Positions 1 through 9,564 of a stretch of DNA of 64,000 nucleotides are shown here, one piece after another. Origin of the DNA: Rheinheimera sp. D18 (GTDB lineage: Bacteria; Pseudomonadota; Gammaproteobacteria; Enterobacterales; Alteromonadaceae); assembly GCF_004345025.1 (NCBI RefSeq), contig NZ_CP037745.1, forward strand, positions 2,356,001 through 2,420,000, in the 5' to 3' direction. Within the stretch, counting starts at the first letter, position 1, and each line of letters opens with the position of its first letter. Position numbers and translations under genes: made by a program. The notes below the pieces were generated by a model that was not told where the DNA came from, ran no database searches, and worked only from the letters and a program-made list of their open reading frames with translations.

Positions 1-2303
1 TAGCGAACCGCGGCATCGAATATAGGCATTTGTTCACCGGACGGATAATGTGTTGTTACCCCCCCTTCCGAGCCTGGCGCCATTTCATTACGAATACGTA
101 CGTTAGCAAAGGTACCGCGCACCATAACTTCGTGGTTGCCACGTCGAGAACCATAAGAGTTAAAGTGCTCTTGCTTAACACCTTGCTGTTGTAAATAAGC
201 GCCAGCTGGGCTATTTGCTTTAATTGAGCCAGCAGGCGATATATGGTCGGTAGTTACAGAATCACCCAACAAGGCCAACATCCGCGCGTCAACTATATCG
301 ATTATCGGTTTTGGCTTGCGGGTTAACCCACTAAAAAATTCAGGATGGCGAATATAGGTCGATTCTGGCCAAGCATAAGTTTTAGCTTTAGGCACTTCTA
401 TAGCTTGCCAGCTAGCATCGCCATCAAACACATGGCCATACTCTTGACTAAACATACTGCTTTGCACCTTGGCGACCTCGCGGGCAATAGCTTGGTTATC
501 AGGCCAGATATCTTTTAAATATACATCTTGCCCTTGGCGATCTTTACCCAGCGGTTGGCTTGTCAGGTCAATATTAATAGTGCCCGCTAGCGCATAAGCC
601 ACCACTAACGGTGGAGATGCCAACCAGTTGGATTTTACTAATGGGTGGATGCGGCCTTCAAAATTACGGTTACCCGACAGTACCGCTGAGACGTTTAAAT
701 CAGCCTTATTAATGATGTCTTCGATGGGTTTAGCTAGCGGGCCAGAGTTACCAATACAGGTAGTACAGCCATACCCCACTAAATAAAAACCAAGTTGCTC
801 TAAAGGTTGCATTAAACCGGCTTGTTGCAAATAACGGGTAACGACTTTCGAGCCCGGTGCTAATGAGCTTTTAACCCAAGGCTGGCGTTTAAGGCCTTTG
901 GCCACCGCATTTTTTGCTAATAAACCGGCGGCCATTAATACGCTAGGGTTAGAGGTGTTAGTACAAGAAGTAATAGCTGCAATAACCACTGCATGATCAT
1001 TTAGCTGTAAGCGTTGGCCATCAAGTTCAAAGTTGCGTTCAACCGCTGCGGGCTGCTTTTGGCCACCACCTTCATTTAACAACTCAGCTTCGCGTGCTTT
1101 GCTGGCCGGTTCTAGCGCCATAATATCGTCACAGTGGCGCTTTAATTCGCTTAACGTTACTTTATCTTGTGGCCGTTTTGGCCCAGCTAGTGAGGCTTCA
1201 ACGGTACTAAGATCTAAGCGCAGCGTATCGGTAAATATGGGGGTATTGTCTTTTTGTCGCCAAAAGCCTTGGCTTTGCGCATAGGTTTTTACTCTATCTA
1301 TTAACTCAGCGTCACGGCCGGTTAGTACAAGGTAATCTAAGGTAATTTGGTCTATCGGAAAAAAGCCACAGGTTGCACCATACTCCGGCGCCATATTAGC
1401 AATGGTAGCGCGATCAGCCAGTGCCAATTGATCTAAACCTTCACCAAAAAACTCAACAAATTTACCGACTACCCCGTGTTTGCGTAATATTTGCGTAACG
1501 GTAAGCACTAAGTCAGTAGCTGTAATACCGGGCTGTAATTTGCCGGTAAATTCAAAACCAACTACTTCGGGAATAATCATTGATACCGGCTGGCCAAGCA
1601 TTGCCGCTTCCGCTTCAATACCGCCGACCCCCCACCCTAAAATACCTAAGGCATTGATCATAGTGGTGTGTGAGTCGGTGCCAACTAAGGTATCTGGGTA
1701 AGCGAGTACACCGTCATCGGTATGTTCAGCCCAAATAGATTGGCCAAGATATTCTAAGTTTACCTGATGGCAAATGCCGGTGCCTGGCGGTACTACGCGA
1801 AAATTACGAAATGCGTTTGCACCCCAACGTAAAAATGCGTAACGCTCATGGTTGCGCTGCATTTCTATCTCAACGTTTTCGCTAAATGCCTGCTCGGTGG
1901 CATAGCGATCAACCATTACCGAGTGGTCAATCACTAAAGCAACGGGTGACAGTGGGTTTATCTTAGTCGCATCTTCACCAAGTGCGGCTACTGCCGCCCG
2001 CATAGCCGCTAAATCGACCACGGCAGGCACACCGGTAAAGTCTTGCATTAATACGCGTGCTGGGCGAAAAGCAATTTCGCGATCTGAACTACCGGTTTTT
2101 TGCCAATCAACCAGCGCCTGAATATCTTCGGTAGTTACAGTGTCGCCATCCAAATTGCGTAATAAGTTTTCAAGCAATACCTTAAGTGAAAACGGTAAGC
2201 GACTAATATCACCAAACTGGTTCGCTGCTTTGTGCAGACTGTAAATTCGATAATGCTCCTGGTTTACTTGCAGCTGATCTATAAAGGGATTTGGTTTGGT
2301 CAT
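1..2303 (-). CDS. acnA: Aconitate hydratase AcnA (5' part; gene continues past the left edge)
   Basis: Converts citrate to isocitrate in the TCA cycle using a [4Fe-4S] cluster. About 767 codons are visible, starting MTKPNPFIDQLQVNQ at an ATG at 2303; usual AcnA length is about 890, so roughly 120 C-terminal residues lie outside the window. Visible family motifs are VDHS-type active-site region (LVIDHSVMVDR), GTDSHTTM, the cluster cysteines in ITSCTNTSNPSV and GYGCTTCIGNSG, and the start of the swivel domain (LLGDSVTTDHISPAGSI). The length and the GILGWGVGGIEAEAAMLGQ stretch fit the AcnA/IRP type, not AcnB. It is transcribed leftwards, alone as far as can be seen; an inverted repeat separates it from tyrS upstream. 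Confidence 0.96.
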   Translation of the reverse strand, partial: MTKPNPFIDQLQVNQEHYRIYSLHKAANQFGDISRLPFSLKVLLENLLRNLDGDTVTTEDIQALVDWQKTGSSDREIAFRPARVLMQDFTGVPAVVDLAAMRAAVAALGEDATKINPLSPVALVIDHSVMVDRYATEQAFSENVEIEMQRNHERYAFLRWGANAFRNFRVVPPGTGICHQVNLEYLGQSIWAEHTDDGVLAYPDTLVGTDSHTTMINALGILGWGVGGIEAEAAMLGQPVSMIIPEVVGFEFTGKLQPGITATDLVLTVTQILRKHGVVGKFVEFFGEGLDQLALADRATIANMAPEYGATCGFFPIDQITLDYLVLTGRDAELIDRVKTYAQSQGFWRQKDNTPIFTDTLRLDLSTVEASLAGPKRPQDKVTLSELKRHCDDIMALEPASKAREAELLNEGGGQKQPAAVERNFELDGQRLQLNDHAVVIAAITSCTNTSNPSVLMAAGLLAKNAVAKGLKRQPWVKSSLAPGSKVVTRYLQQAGLMQPLEQLGFYLVGYGCTTCIGNSGPLAKPIEDIINKADLNVSAVLSGNRNFEGRIHPLVKSNWLASPPLVVAYALAGTINIDLTSQPLGKDRQGQDVYLKDIWPDNQAIAREVAKVQSSMFSQEYGHVFDGDASWQAIEVPKAKTYAWPESTYIRHPEFFSGLTRKPKPIIDIVDARMLALLGDSVTTDHISPAGSIKANSPAGAYLQQQGVKQEHFNSYGSRRGNHEVMVRGTFANVRIRNEMAPGSEGGVTTHYPSGEQMPIFDAAVR

Positions 2304-2403
2304 TATTTACCTCGTACTCATTAACTATTTACTTGTTAGTAAAAGAGTATAGTTCATCAGAACCGCAGTACGAAGATTAAAAAGCAGGCAACAACATTGA
2401 AGG

Positions 2404-2428
2404 GCGCAGCAGCTAAGTGCTGCTGCGC
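2404..2428. repeat. Perfect 10-bp inverted repeat between tyrS and acnA
   Basis: GCGCAGCAGC and GCTGCTGCGC flank a 5-nt loop (TAAGT). It lies 49 bp after the tyrS stop in the direction of tyrS transcription. There is no T-run after it on the minus strand, so it is either a hairpin that protects the tyrS 3' end or a weak terminator. Confidence 0.5.
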
Positions 2429-2477
2429 AAAATACGATTAAAACCAATATAACGAAATATAGTTAAACTTAGCGCTG

Positions 2478-3680
2478 TTAAATTAGCGTGATTTTGGCAA
2501 ACTTTCGTTTACCTACTTGATAGATATCGGTACTACCTTTGCTAATTTCCAGTTTACTATCTTCAACCTTGGTTTCACCATTTAGCTTAACGGCACCTTG
2601 TTTTATCATGCGAATTGCTTCTGAGGTGCTATCTACCAAACCCGCTTGTTTTAATAAGTTAGCAATTAACATGCTATCGCCATCACTACTAACGGTCAGC
2701 TCAGGAATATCGTCTGGTAGCGCATTTTTACTAAAACGTTGGGTAAAATCGTCATGCGCTGCCTGTGCCGCCGCTTCAGAATGAAAACGGGCAATAATTT
2801 CTTTGGCTAGCAGAATTTTGATATCACGAGGATTAGCCCCCGCTACCACTTGTTGCTTTAACTGCGCGATATCTTCTAGCGGACGGAAACTAAGCAAATC
2901 ATAGTAGCGCCACATTAGCTCATCAGATATCGACATAATTTTACCAAACATATCATTTGGTGCGTCAGTTATACCTACGTAGTTACCGAGCGACTTCGAC
3001 ATTTTCTGCACGCCGTCTAAGCCTTCTAGCAACGGCACCATCATTACAGTTTGCGGGCGCTGGCCCTCATCTTTTTGCAGTTCACGCCCCATCAGCAAGT
3101 TAAAGCGCTGATCGGTACCACCCATTTCAACATCGGCTTTAAGTGCTACTGAATCCCAGCCTTGTACTAACGGGTATAAAAACTCGTGTATGGCAATAGA
3201 CTGATTATTGGCATACCGCTTTTTGAAATCATCACGCTCGAGCATACGAGCAACGGTTTGCCGTGCTGCGAGCTTGATCATTCCCGCAGCGCCTAACTCG
3301 TTCATCCATTCTGAGTTAAATGCTACCCGCGTTTTTGCCGGGTCAAGAATTTTAAATACCTGCTCTTTATACGTTTCAGCGTTAGCTAATACTTCGTCAC
3401 GCGTTAACGGCTTGCGGGTAATATTTTTACCGCTGGGATCGCCAATTAATCCGGTAAAGTCACCTATAAGAAAAATAACTTCGTGACCTAACTGCTGAAA
3501 GGCGCGTAATTTATTAATAAGCACCGTATGACCAAGGTGTAAATCGGGTGCGGTTGGATCAAAGCCGGCCTTTATTTTTAAGGGCTTACCTTCCTTTAAT
3601 TTGGTAATTAGCTCTTCTTCAAGCAGAATTTCCTCGCAGCCGCGTTTTAATTCAGCTAAAGCTAGTTGCCAATCCGCCAT
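2478..3680 (-). CDS. tyrS: Tyrosyl-tRNA synthetase
   Basis: Class I synthetase that charges tRNA-Tyr. The HIGH-type motif is HLGH at residues 48-51, KMSKS is at 226-230, and an S4-like RNA-binding domain ([12 protein letters not shown]) ends the protein. The length (400) fits the TyrZ-like clade. The open frame extends seven codons further upstream, but AGGAG sits five bases before the ATG at 3680, and the protein then begins [11 protein letters not shown], so this start is preferred. It is divergent from the M23 peptidase gene, with about 150 bp between the two starts. Confidence 0.96.
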   Translation of the reverse strand: MADWQLALAELKRGCEEILLEEELITKLKEGKPLKIKAGFDPTAPDLHLGHTVLINKLRAFQQLGHEVIFLIGDFTGLIGDPSGKNITRKPLTRDEVLANAETYKEQVFKILDPAKTRVAFNSEWMNELGAAGMIKLAARQTVARMLERDDFKKRYANNQSIAIHEFLYPLVQGWDSVALKADVEMGGTDQRFNLLMGRELQKDEGQRPQTVMMVPLLEGLDGVQKMSKSLGNYVGITDAPNDMFGKIMSISDELMWRYYDLLSFRPLEDIAQLKQQVVAGANPRDIKILLAKEIIARFHSEAAAQAAHDDFTQRFSKNALPDDIPELTVSSDGDSMLIANLLKQAGLVDSTSEAIRMIKQGAVKLNGETKVEDSKLEISKGSTDIYQVGKRKFAKITLI

Positions 3681-3828
3681 TTTAGTCTCCTGATTTTTCA
3701 TCTGATTATACTAACAAGCCGTATTCTATAGCATGTTCAGCCTGGACGAAACGCACAAAAGTCTGGTGTCAGGCAAAAAAACGGTATATGCTCGCTTTTT
3801 ATGCATTCTCTGGGATTAGACAGGTCTT

Positions 3829-5184
3829 ATGCGTCAATTAGTTACAAAAATTCCCACAAAACACCGCATTTTAATTGCGGCAACTTCGGTGTTTTTATCC
3901 GTTATTTTATTATTACCGTCTGAGCAAGCATCTGCGTCTAAAGGCAGCAAGAACGATAGCTTAGAAATTGGTAAGCGCTACAGCGTTAATACACAACAAA
4001 ACGACGATGAAGGTATGCTCGATCAAGAGTTAGCCATTGCCGAATTACCGGCATTGCCTGAGGAAGACGTGTCATTAACGTGGTCGGTGCTACAAGTACA
4101 AAAAGGTGACGTGTTGTCTGCCTTATTCAAAAAAGCCAACGTTAGCCAACAAGTGATGCTAGACGTGCTAGCACTGGGCAGTCATGTAAAAACTCTGACT
4201 AAATTATTCCCAGGCGACCAGCTTGAGTTTGGCTTAAATGCTAATGGTGAATTTCAAGAGTTACGTTATTCGTTAAATCATTTAACGACGTTACGCGTTA
4301 GCCGCGATAGCGAAGGCAACTTTGTGGCCGAAGAGCTAAAAAAGGAAGTTGAACTGCGCAGCCAATTTGCTAACGCTGAAATTCGCAGCAACTTTTGGAG
4401 CGCGGGTATAGAGGCAGGTTTAACCGAATCGCAAATTATGAGCCTAGCTGGTATTTTTGGTTGGGATATCGACTTTGGTTTAGATATTCGCGCAGGCGAT
4501 AGCTTTAGCGTACTTTACGAAACCCAATACGTTGACGGCGAGTTTATTAGTAACGGCAATATTGTTGCGGCACAATTTCAAAACCAAGGGCATTTATACC
4601 AAGCGGTGCGCCATAGCGACGGCAATTATTATAAACCCGATGGTGCCAGTATGCGCCAAGCGTTTTTAAGAGCACCAGTTAGCTTTCAATATGTTAGTTC
4701 TAACTTTAATCCTCGCCGTTTGCACCCCGTATTAAAAACTGTGCGCGCACACAACGGCGTCGACTATGTTGCTCCAGTAGGTACGCCTATTATGGCTGCC
4801 GGTGATGGCAGAGTTATTGCTTCTGCATACAGCAACTTAAACGGTAACTATGTTTTTGTGCAGCATGCTAATAATATCGTCACTAAATATCTGCATTTAT
4901 CTAAGCGCCTAGTAGCCAAAGGTGACAAGGTGCGTCAAAGCCAAGCTATAGGCCGTTTAGGTTCTACTGGCCGAGTAACCGGCGCACACTTGCATTACGA
5001 GTTTGTTGTCGATGGGGTACACCGTAACCCAAGAACAATAAAGTTGCCGCAAGCGACACCGCTGCAAGGTAAAGAAAAAGACCTATTTAGCGCGCAGGCG
5101 CAACAAGCAATAGCACAACTGCAAACAAATGAGCGGGTATTGCTAGCAAAAACAGCTCCGAACGATGCACTTGCCGCGCCGTAA
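3829..5184 (+). CDS. M23 family metallopeptidase, MepM/OapA-like murein endopeptidase
   Basis: Likely cleaves peptidoglycan cross-links in the periplasm, allowing wall expansion. An N-terminal hydrophobic segment (about residues 13-30, ILIAATSVFLSVILLLPS) can act as a membrane anchor or signal. It is followed by an OapA/LysM-like region (about 85-160, VQKGDVLSALFKKANV), a middle domain, and a C-terminal LytM/M23 domain with zinc ligands H308 and D312 in AHNGVDYVAP and the H387-x-H389 pair in GAHLHYEF. The catalytic residues are intact, so it is probably an active enzyme and not an EnvC/NlpD-type activator. An M23 gene beside tyrS is common in gammaproteobacteria. A shared terminator separates it from pqiC. 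Confidence 0.9.
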   Translation: MRQLVTKIPTKHRILIAATSVFLSVILLLPSEQASASKGSKNDSLEIGKRYSVNTQQNDDEGMLDQELAIAELPALPEEDVSLTWSVLQVQKGDVLSALFKKANVSQQVMLDVLALGSHVKTLTKLFPGDQLEFGLNANGEFQELRYSLNHLTTLRVSRDSEGNFVAEELKKEVELRSQFANAEIRSNFWSAGIEAGLTESQIMSLAGIFGWDIDFGLDIRAGDSFSVLYETQYVDGEFISNGNIVAAQFQNQGHLYQAVRHSDGNYYKPDGASMRQAFLRAPVSFQYVSSNFNPRRLHPVLKTVRAHNGVDYVAPVGTPIMAAGDGRVIASAYSNLNGNYVFVQHANNIVTKYLHLSKRLVAKGDKVRQSQAIGRLGSTGRVTGAHLHYEFVVDGVHRNPRTIKLPQATPLQGKEKDLFSAQAQQAIAQLQTNERVLLAKTAPNDALAAP

Positions 5185-5211
5185 CATTATCTCAACACAA
5201 AAAACACCAAT

Positions 5212-5240
5212 AAAAAGCCCGCTACAGTAAGCGGGCTTTC
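5212..5240. terminator. Bidirectional Rho-independent terminator
   Basis: Stem GCCCGCT/AGCGGGC with an ACAGTA loop, flanked by an A-run on the left and TTT on the right. It serves the convergent M23 peptidase gene and pqiC. Confidence 0.85.
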
Positions 5241-5252
5241 TACATCTAGGTA

Positions 5253-5798
5253 TCAACTACCACTAAGTAAATGTTGTGCTATTTGCTGGCTAAGCTGCTG
5301 CACTCCTTGCGCTAAGGCTGCCACTAAAGCGGGATAACCATCATCAGCTAACGGTTGACGAATAACAAAGGGTACTGTGCCAAGTTGATTACTAAACGCA
5401 AAGCTGCCACTGATAAGAGCTTGGCCATTAACATCGCTATAGAACTGTTCTAATTGCACGCTTACTCGCAACGTATCAGGCAATGGTTGAAATACGGCAA
5501 TATAACCAGGTGCTAGCAGTTGCAACCGATTGCGTAACTGCCGCTGCAATTGCTGATCTAGCGCTTCGGCCCAAATATGTTGCCTGGCCACTACTAGCTC
5601 AACATCAGACACTTGCAACACTAAACCGCGACCATTTAAGTAACTGGCAACTTGTATCGGTTCAATATAAAACGCTTTTAACGACGCCGCACTGGGCGGG
5701 GCTGTAACTGCAGGCACAGGTAGCTGATAATACGTTATTGCTTGCTTAGTACTGCAAGCGCTTAGTGATAAAAGCAGAGCTAATGTTAGTAATCTCAT
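5253..5798 (-). CDS. pqiC: PqiC-type outer-membrane lipoprotein of the PqiABC lipid transport system
   Basis: Small lipoprotein thought to anchor the PqiB tunnel at the outer membrane. The N-terminus MRLLTLALLLSLSAC is a lipoprotein signal with lipobox LSAC; mature Cys is residue 15. The body matches the PqiC/YmbA (ABC-type transport auxiliary) family, with YYQLPVP near the start and IEPIQVASYLNGRGLVLQ. The length of 181 is typical. The start overlaps the end of pqiB by four bases (ATGA), so the two are translationally coupled. It is the last gene of the pqiA-pqiB-pqiC operon. Confidence 0.88.
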   Translation of the reverse strand: MRLLTLALLLSLSACSTKQAITYYQLPVPAVTAPPSAASLKAFYIEPIQVASYLNGRGLVLQVSDVELVVARQHIWAEALDQQLQRQLRNRLQLLAPGYIAVFQPLPDTLRVSVQLEQFYSDVNGQALISGSFAFSNQLGTVPFVIRQPLADDGYPALVAALAQGVQQLSQQIAQHLLSGS

Positions 5799-7453
5799 GG
5801 TTTTGCTCTCTTCGGTTCTGGATCTGTGGCGGTACTAGCATCAAATATTAAGGCATTACTTTGTTGGTTGAGTGTTTGCAATACCGGCTGTAACTCTCGC
5901 AGTACCTGATCCAATGTTTGTAAATTGCCATTCAATCGATCGTACGCCGGCGCACCTGGGCTTAAGCCGGCTAACATACGCTGTAATTCCTGTAAACTTT
6001 GCTGCAACTGCGCAGGCAACTGCTGCATTTGCGCACTACCAATAAAAGCCTCTAGCTGTGCAATCATCTTATTTGCGTTTTGCATCATAGCTTCAGTGCT
6101 TTGCATAGTTCGTTCACTTTGCACTAGTAATTGCTCTACCGGCAGGTTGTTAATTTTATCTAGCGCCATTAACACTTTTTGTTCAATATTGCTCAAACCA
6201 CTACGTGCGGTAGGTAGCATCGCATAACCCGCACTTTGGCTTAAAACCAAACGCTGAGTTTGCTGGCTGGTATCAATATTTGGATCTTGATTTATATCTA
6301 AATCGATATAAAGCGCACCAGTAAGCAAATTACCCGTTTTAAGCGTGCCATGCATACCTCGAGCTACGGCTTTATCAAGTTCGACCCGTAATTGAGCTAG
6401 TGTAAGGTTTTCGTACAGTCGGCCCACCTCGATGCGGATCAAGATCGGAATGCCCTGTTGCTGCGATATTTCAAAGGGTTTATCAACGGCAAAGAAAAAG
6501 GGTACCCGTGTCACCGTGCCTACTCTAACACCGCGATATTCAACTGGTGCACCGGCTTTCAGCCCCCGCACCGATTCATCAAAAAACAATAGGTACTCAA
6601 CAAATTCGCTGTATAGGCCATCCTGAATACTTTGTTTGTTCGGAAATAACTGGAACTCAGTGCCGTCTTTAATTGCTCTACCTGGTTGCCAGCCTTGCAT
6701 TACGTCAAAGCTAACACCTCCGCTTAATAGCGTAGTAGCAGAGCCGACATCAACCTGTAAACCTTCGGCTGATAAATCAACAGAGAAACCACTACTGAGC
6801 CAAAAGCGCACATTTTCTGAAACTAAAACATCAAAGGGTTCGCGAATATAAAGCCGATACAAGTTACGCCGCGCAGATAAATCAAACTCACTTTGCTCTA
6901 CAGTACCAACCTCATAACCTCGGTATAATACTGGATCGCCAACAGCTAACCCTCCCGACTCTGCAGTGCTAAGTTGGACGCGAATACCTGGTGCATCAGC
7001 AGGCGCAACCGGCGGTGTATCAAGTAACTGGTGTTGTAATTGCGGCTCTTCAGAATCACCGGGTTGCAATTCAATATATACACCGGAGAGCAACGTGTTT
7101 AAACCGGTAATACCTCCGCGGCCTACCTGGGGTTTTACTACCCAAAACTGCGAGTCGGCATTTAGCAGTGCCGTTATCGCCGGCTTCATGCGGGCTTTAA
7201 CAATAACCTGCTTTAAGTCATCACTAAGCTCGACAGAAACCACCTGACCTACGTCAACACTGCGGCTTTTAATTTGAGTTTTACCAGCAACGATACCCTC
7301 AGCATCAGAGGTGTAAAGTGTCAGTAACGCACCCTGCTGCTGATAATGGTTATATAGCATCCACAAACCTATAAGCACGGCAGCAACCGGTACTACCCAA
7401 ATAGGCGACCACTGCTTGATAGGGCTTACCTTTGCACTATGTTGTTGCGTCAA
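5795..7453 (-). CDS. pqiB: PqiB, MCE-domain intermembrane lipid transport protein
   Basis: Forms a periplasm-spanning hexameric tube that carries lipids between the membranes. A single N-terminal membrane helix (about residues 18-33, PIWVVPVAAVLIGLWML) is followed by three MCE/MlaD repeats (roughly 40-130, 155-260 and 285-390) and a Gln-rich C-terminal coiled coil (about 430-530) that would form the needle. The length of 552 matches PqiB. The first codon appears to be TTG, with GGAAG about six bases upstream, and the gene overlaps the 3' end of pqiA by 17 bp. No ATG lies close enough to be a better start without losing the membrane helix. Confidence 0.92.
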   Translation of the reverse strand: MTQQHSAKVSPIKQWSPIWVVPVAAVLIGLWMLYNHYQQQGALLTLYTSDAEGIVAGKTQIKSRSVDVGQVVSVELSDDLKQVIVKARMKPAITALLNADSQFWVVKPQVGRGGITGLNTLLSGVYIELQPGDSEEPQLQHQLLDTPPVAPADAPGIRVQLSTAESGGLAVGDPVLYRGYEVGTVEQSEFDLSARRNLYRLYIREPFDVLVSENVRFWLSSGFSVDLSAEGLQVDVGSATTLLSGGVSFDVMQGWQPGRAIKDGTEFQLFPNKQSIQDGLYSEFVEYLLFFDESVRGLKAGAPVEYRGVRVGTVTRVPFFFAVDKPFEISQQQGIPILIRIEVGRLYENLTLAQLRVELDKAVARGMHGTLKTGNLLTGALYIDLDINQDPNIDTSQQTQRLVLSQSAGYAMLPTARSGLSNIEQKVLMALDKINNLPVEQLLVQSERTMQSTEAMMQNANKMIAQLEAFIGSAQMQQLPAQLQQSLQELQRMLAGLSPGAPAYDRLNGNLQTLDQVLRELQPVLQTLNQQSNALIFDASTATDPEPKRAKP

Positions 7454-8753
7454 AATGGACTTCCTTTTGTTCAGTCAACGGATCCCACAATAACCTGGGG
7501 TCAAAACTCACTGCAGCTAACATGGTTAAAATAACCACCGCGGCAAACACTAAAGCGCCAATACCCGGATAAACACTCATAATTAAATCAAACCGTACTA
7601 ACGCCGCCATTATAGCCACTACCAATACGTCTACCATTGACCAACGCCCTACCCAGTCAACCAGCTTATACACTTGAGTGGAATAGCGCTGACGCCGGTA
7701 AATAGGCAAACGAGTTAAATAACACAGCCAAAACATAATAACTATTTTAGCCACCGGCACAATTACGCTAGCAACCAAAATAATGATGGCAACCGGATAA
7801 GCACCATCACGCCACATTAGCAGCAGCCCACTGATAATAGTAGAATCGACGGTTTCACCAAAAGATACCGTACGCATAATAGGCAGCAAATTTGCCGGTA
7901 TGTACAATAAAGTTGCTGCTAACAATAAGGCGATCGTATTTTGGATACTGGCCGGTTGGCGCAACCGCACCTTAGTATTGCAGCGGCTGCATTGATTTTG
8001 GCTTAACGGCACCAACGCGGTGCATACCTGACATAATTTTACCTGTTGCCTTAACCCTGTTCTGCCTGGGCGTAACGCGAAAGGTAATTCTGGATAAGGG
8101 GCAATTTTTGACCATAGCTCTCGTCGGTCAATAACCTGAAATGCACGTAAATGCAGCAAGCAAAACAAACAAAATGCCCAAAAACTTAAGCCAAGTGAAA
8201 TATCTGCATCGGCTACTAGTTTAACAAAACTAATAATTAGCCCCATTAAAAAGATATCAACCATACTCCATGGTTTAAGCATGTAAAGCAGCCGCGCTAC
8301 CCAAGTAAGCGCCGGTAACGGGTATATCAAACCTAATTTAAGGTAGATCACAGCCGCCATACAGGTGGCCGGAATGGCCTGAATAAATAACCAAATTAAA
8401 ATAGCCAACCACTGATGATGTTGCTTAAAAAGTACTGATGAGGTATCGAAGAAATTCATTTCATTACTGTTGCCAGCAGCATACATGCTAACAAACGGAA
8501 ATAAGTTCGCTAACAACAACATAAATAATGCAGCGCCGGCATATAACACTGGGCGTAATACAGGCTGTTCGTGCTTAGCATCTAAATGGTGGCCACAACG
8601 CTGACAACAGGCTTTCTCACCTGCATTTAATAAGGGTAAGCGCTGTACTAGATCGCAATAACCACATAACGCCATATCCGTAGGCGCAGATGGTGGCTCT
8701 GCTAGTGTTGCAGAGCCAGCAAATTCGGTAATCACACTTTCAGCAGAGGTCAC
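7437..8753 (-). CDS. pqiA: PqiA, inner-membrane component of the PqiABC system
   Basis: Polytopic membrane protein that works with PqiB in lipid trafficking and envelope stress resistance. It has two PqiA repeats, each made of a zinc-ribbon (C30/C33/C50/C53 in CGYCD...CCQRCG; then CQVC...CSRC around 240-257) followed by about four membrane helices, eight in all. The start is uncertain: the frame opens with GTG at 8753 without a clear ribosome site, and an internal ATG at M27 (MALCGYCD) is an alternative that keeps the first zinc ribbon. It heads the pqiABC operon and lies just downstream of the tRNA operon terminator. Confidence 0.9.
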   Translation of the reverse strand: MTSAESVITEFAGSATLAEPPSAPTDMALCGYCDLVQRLPLLNAGEKACCQRCGHHLDAKHEQPVLRPVLYAGAALFMLLLANLFPFVSMYAAGNSNEMNFFDTSSVLFKQHHQWLAILIWLFIQAIPATCMAAVIYLKLGLIYPLPALTWVARLLYMLKPWSMVDIFLMGLIISFVKLVADADISLGLSFWAFCLFCLLHLRAFQVIDRRELWSKIAPYPELPFALRPGRTGLRQQVKLCQVCTALVPLSQNQCSRCNTKVRLRQPASIQNTIALLLAATLLYIPANLLPIMRTVSFGETVDSTIISGLLLMWRDGAYPVAIIILVASVIVPVAKIVIMFWLCYLTRLPIYRRQRYSTQVYKLVDWVGRWSMVDVLVVAIMAALVRFDLIMSVYPGIGALVFAAVVILTMLAAVSFDPRLLWDPLTEQKEVHFDATT

Positions 8754-8832
8754 GATTTAAGCTTACCCGCAAGTAGACAATGAGATGAAGTTTGCAGTAC
8801 AGATTTAAATTCTAACAGAGTATAAATGCAAA

Positions 8833-8862
8833 AACCCGCTAAAGCGTTAACTTTAGCGGGTT
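8833..8862 (-). terminator. Terminator of the tRNA Ser-Arg-Arg operon
   Basis: A 12-bp perfect stem, AACCCGCTAAAG/CTTTAGCGGGTT, with loop CGTTAA and a short T-rich tail on the minus strand. It lies ten bases beyond the CCA end of the last tRNA. Confidence 0.8.
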
Positions 8863-8871
8863 GTCTATATA

Positions 8872-8948
8872 TGGTGGACGCAGGAGGATTCGAACCTCCG
8901 ACCGCTCGGTTCGTAGCCGAGTACTCTATCCAGCTGAGCTATGCGTCC
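8872..8948 (-). tRNA. tRNA-Arg (anticodon ACG), copy 2
   Basis: A 77-nt cloverleaf with acceptor stem GGACGCA/TGCGTCC, discriminator A and an encoded CCA. The anticodon loop CTACGAA gives anticodon ACG (A34 becomes inosine, reading CGU/CGC/CGA). T-loop is GGTTCGAATCC. It is identical to the copy at 9022-9098 and is the last gene of the operon. Confidence 0.97.
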
Positions 8949-9021
8949 AGGGTGGTACTATTTAAAACAATCTAACAATTTACACTTTTTAAAGCGCGGT
9001 GTAAGTACTATCCAATTTAGA

Positions 9022-9098
9022 TGGTGGACGCAGGAGGATTCGAACCTCCGACCGCTCGGTTCGTAGCCGAGTACTCTATCCAGCTGAGCTATGCGTCC
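9022..9098 (-). tRNA. tRNA-Arg (anticodon ACG), copy 1
   Basis: Identical in all 77 nt, including CCA, to the copy at 8872-8948, with 73 nt between them. It is the second gene of the minus-strand Ser-Arg-Arg operon; tandem Arg(ACG) genes after Ser(GCU) downstream of csrA are typical of gammaproteobacteria. Confidence 0.97.
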
Positions 9099-9108
9099 AT
9101 CTAAAAAC

Positions 9109-9198
9109 TGGCGGAGAAAGAGGGATTCGAACCCTCGATAGAGTTTCCCCTATACACCCTTAGCAGGGGTGCGCCTTCAGCCACTCGGCCATTTCTCC
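9109..9198 (-). tRNA. tRNA-Ser (anticodon GCU)
   Basis: A 90-nt class II tRNA with a long variable arm, acceptor stem GGAGAAA/TTTCTCC, discriminator G and an encoded CCA. The anticodon loop CTGCTAA gives GCU, reading AGC/AGU. It is the first gene of the operon, ten bases upstream of the first Arg tRNA. Confidence 0.97.
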
Positions 9199-9217
9199 GC
9201 TCTATGTTGCGGCGTGT

Positions 9218-9245
9218 ATATTAATGTCTCAGGAAAATAAGTCAA
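9218..9245 (-). promoter_or_regulatory. Sigma-70 promoter of the tRNA operon with GC-rich discriminator
   Basis: On the minus strand, -35 TTGACT and -10 TAATAT are separated by 16 bp. The -10 is followed by ACACGCCGC; a GC-rich stretch there is the known mark of ppGpp/DksA-controlled stable-RNA promoters. The mature tRNA-Ser 5' end lies about 20 bp downstream of the -10. Confidence 0.75.
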
Positions 9246-9363
9246 ACAATTTTTAGGGGCGAAAAGCGCGTTTGCCGACCTTTTAAGCAATTAAATCAAT
9301 TCAGATCATAAAACGGACAGAAACAGTACAAATCATCAACAACACGCAGAAGTAACCTAAAGT

Positions 9364-9564
9364 TTAATCATCTTCGCCATACGCTGGGTTAGGTGAACCC
9401 TTCTCTGCCTGAATGCGCATATATATCTCTTCTCGATGCACCGATACTTCTTTAGGTGCATTTACACCAATGCGTACCTGATTACCTTTTACACCCAATA
9501 CAGTAACAGTAACTTCGTCACCGATCATTAGCGTCTCACCAACACGACGAGTAAGAATTAGCAT
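9364..9564 (-). CDS. csrA: CsrA/RsmA global post-transcriptional regulator
   Basis: Homodimeric RNA-binding protein that represses or stabilises mRNAs by binding GGA motifs, controlling carbon storage, motility and biofilm. The 66 residues begin [12 protein letters not shown] and contain the [14 protein letters not shown] core and the RNA-contacting R44 in HREEIY. The C-terminus is slightly longer than the E. coli protein (61). A textbook AAGGAG lies six bases before the ATG. It is the gene between alaS and the Ser/Arg tRNA operon, as in E. coli and Shewanella. Confidence 0.97.
   Translation of the reverse strand: MLILTRRVGETLMIGDEVTVTVLGVKGNQVRIGVNAPKEVSVHREEIYMRIQAEKGSPNPAYGEDD

Noticed and set aside
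1033-1701. Short plus-strand frames over acnA
   Set aside because: acnA on the minus strand is open throughout with all family motifs, so these are shadows.
8872-9198. CRISPR-like array
   Set aside because: The repeated 77-nt units are complete tRNA-Arg genes, and there are only two copies.
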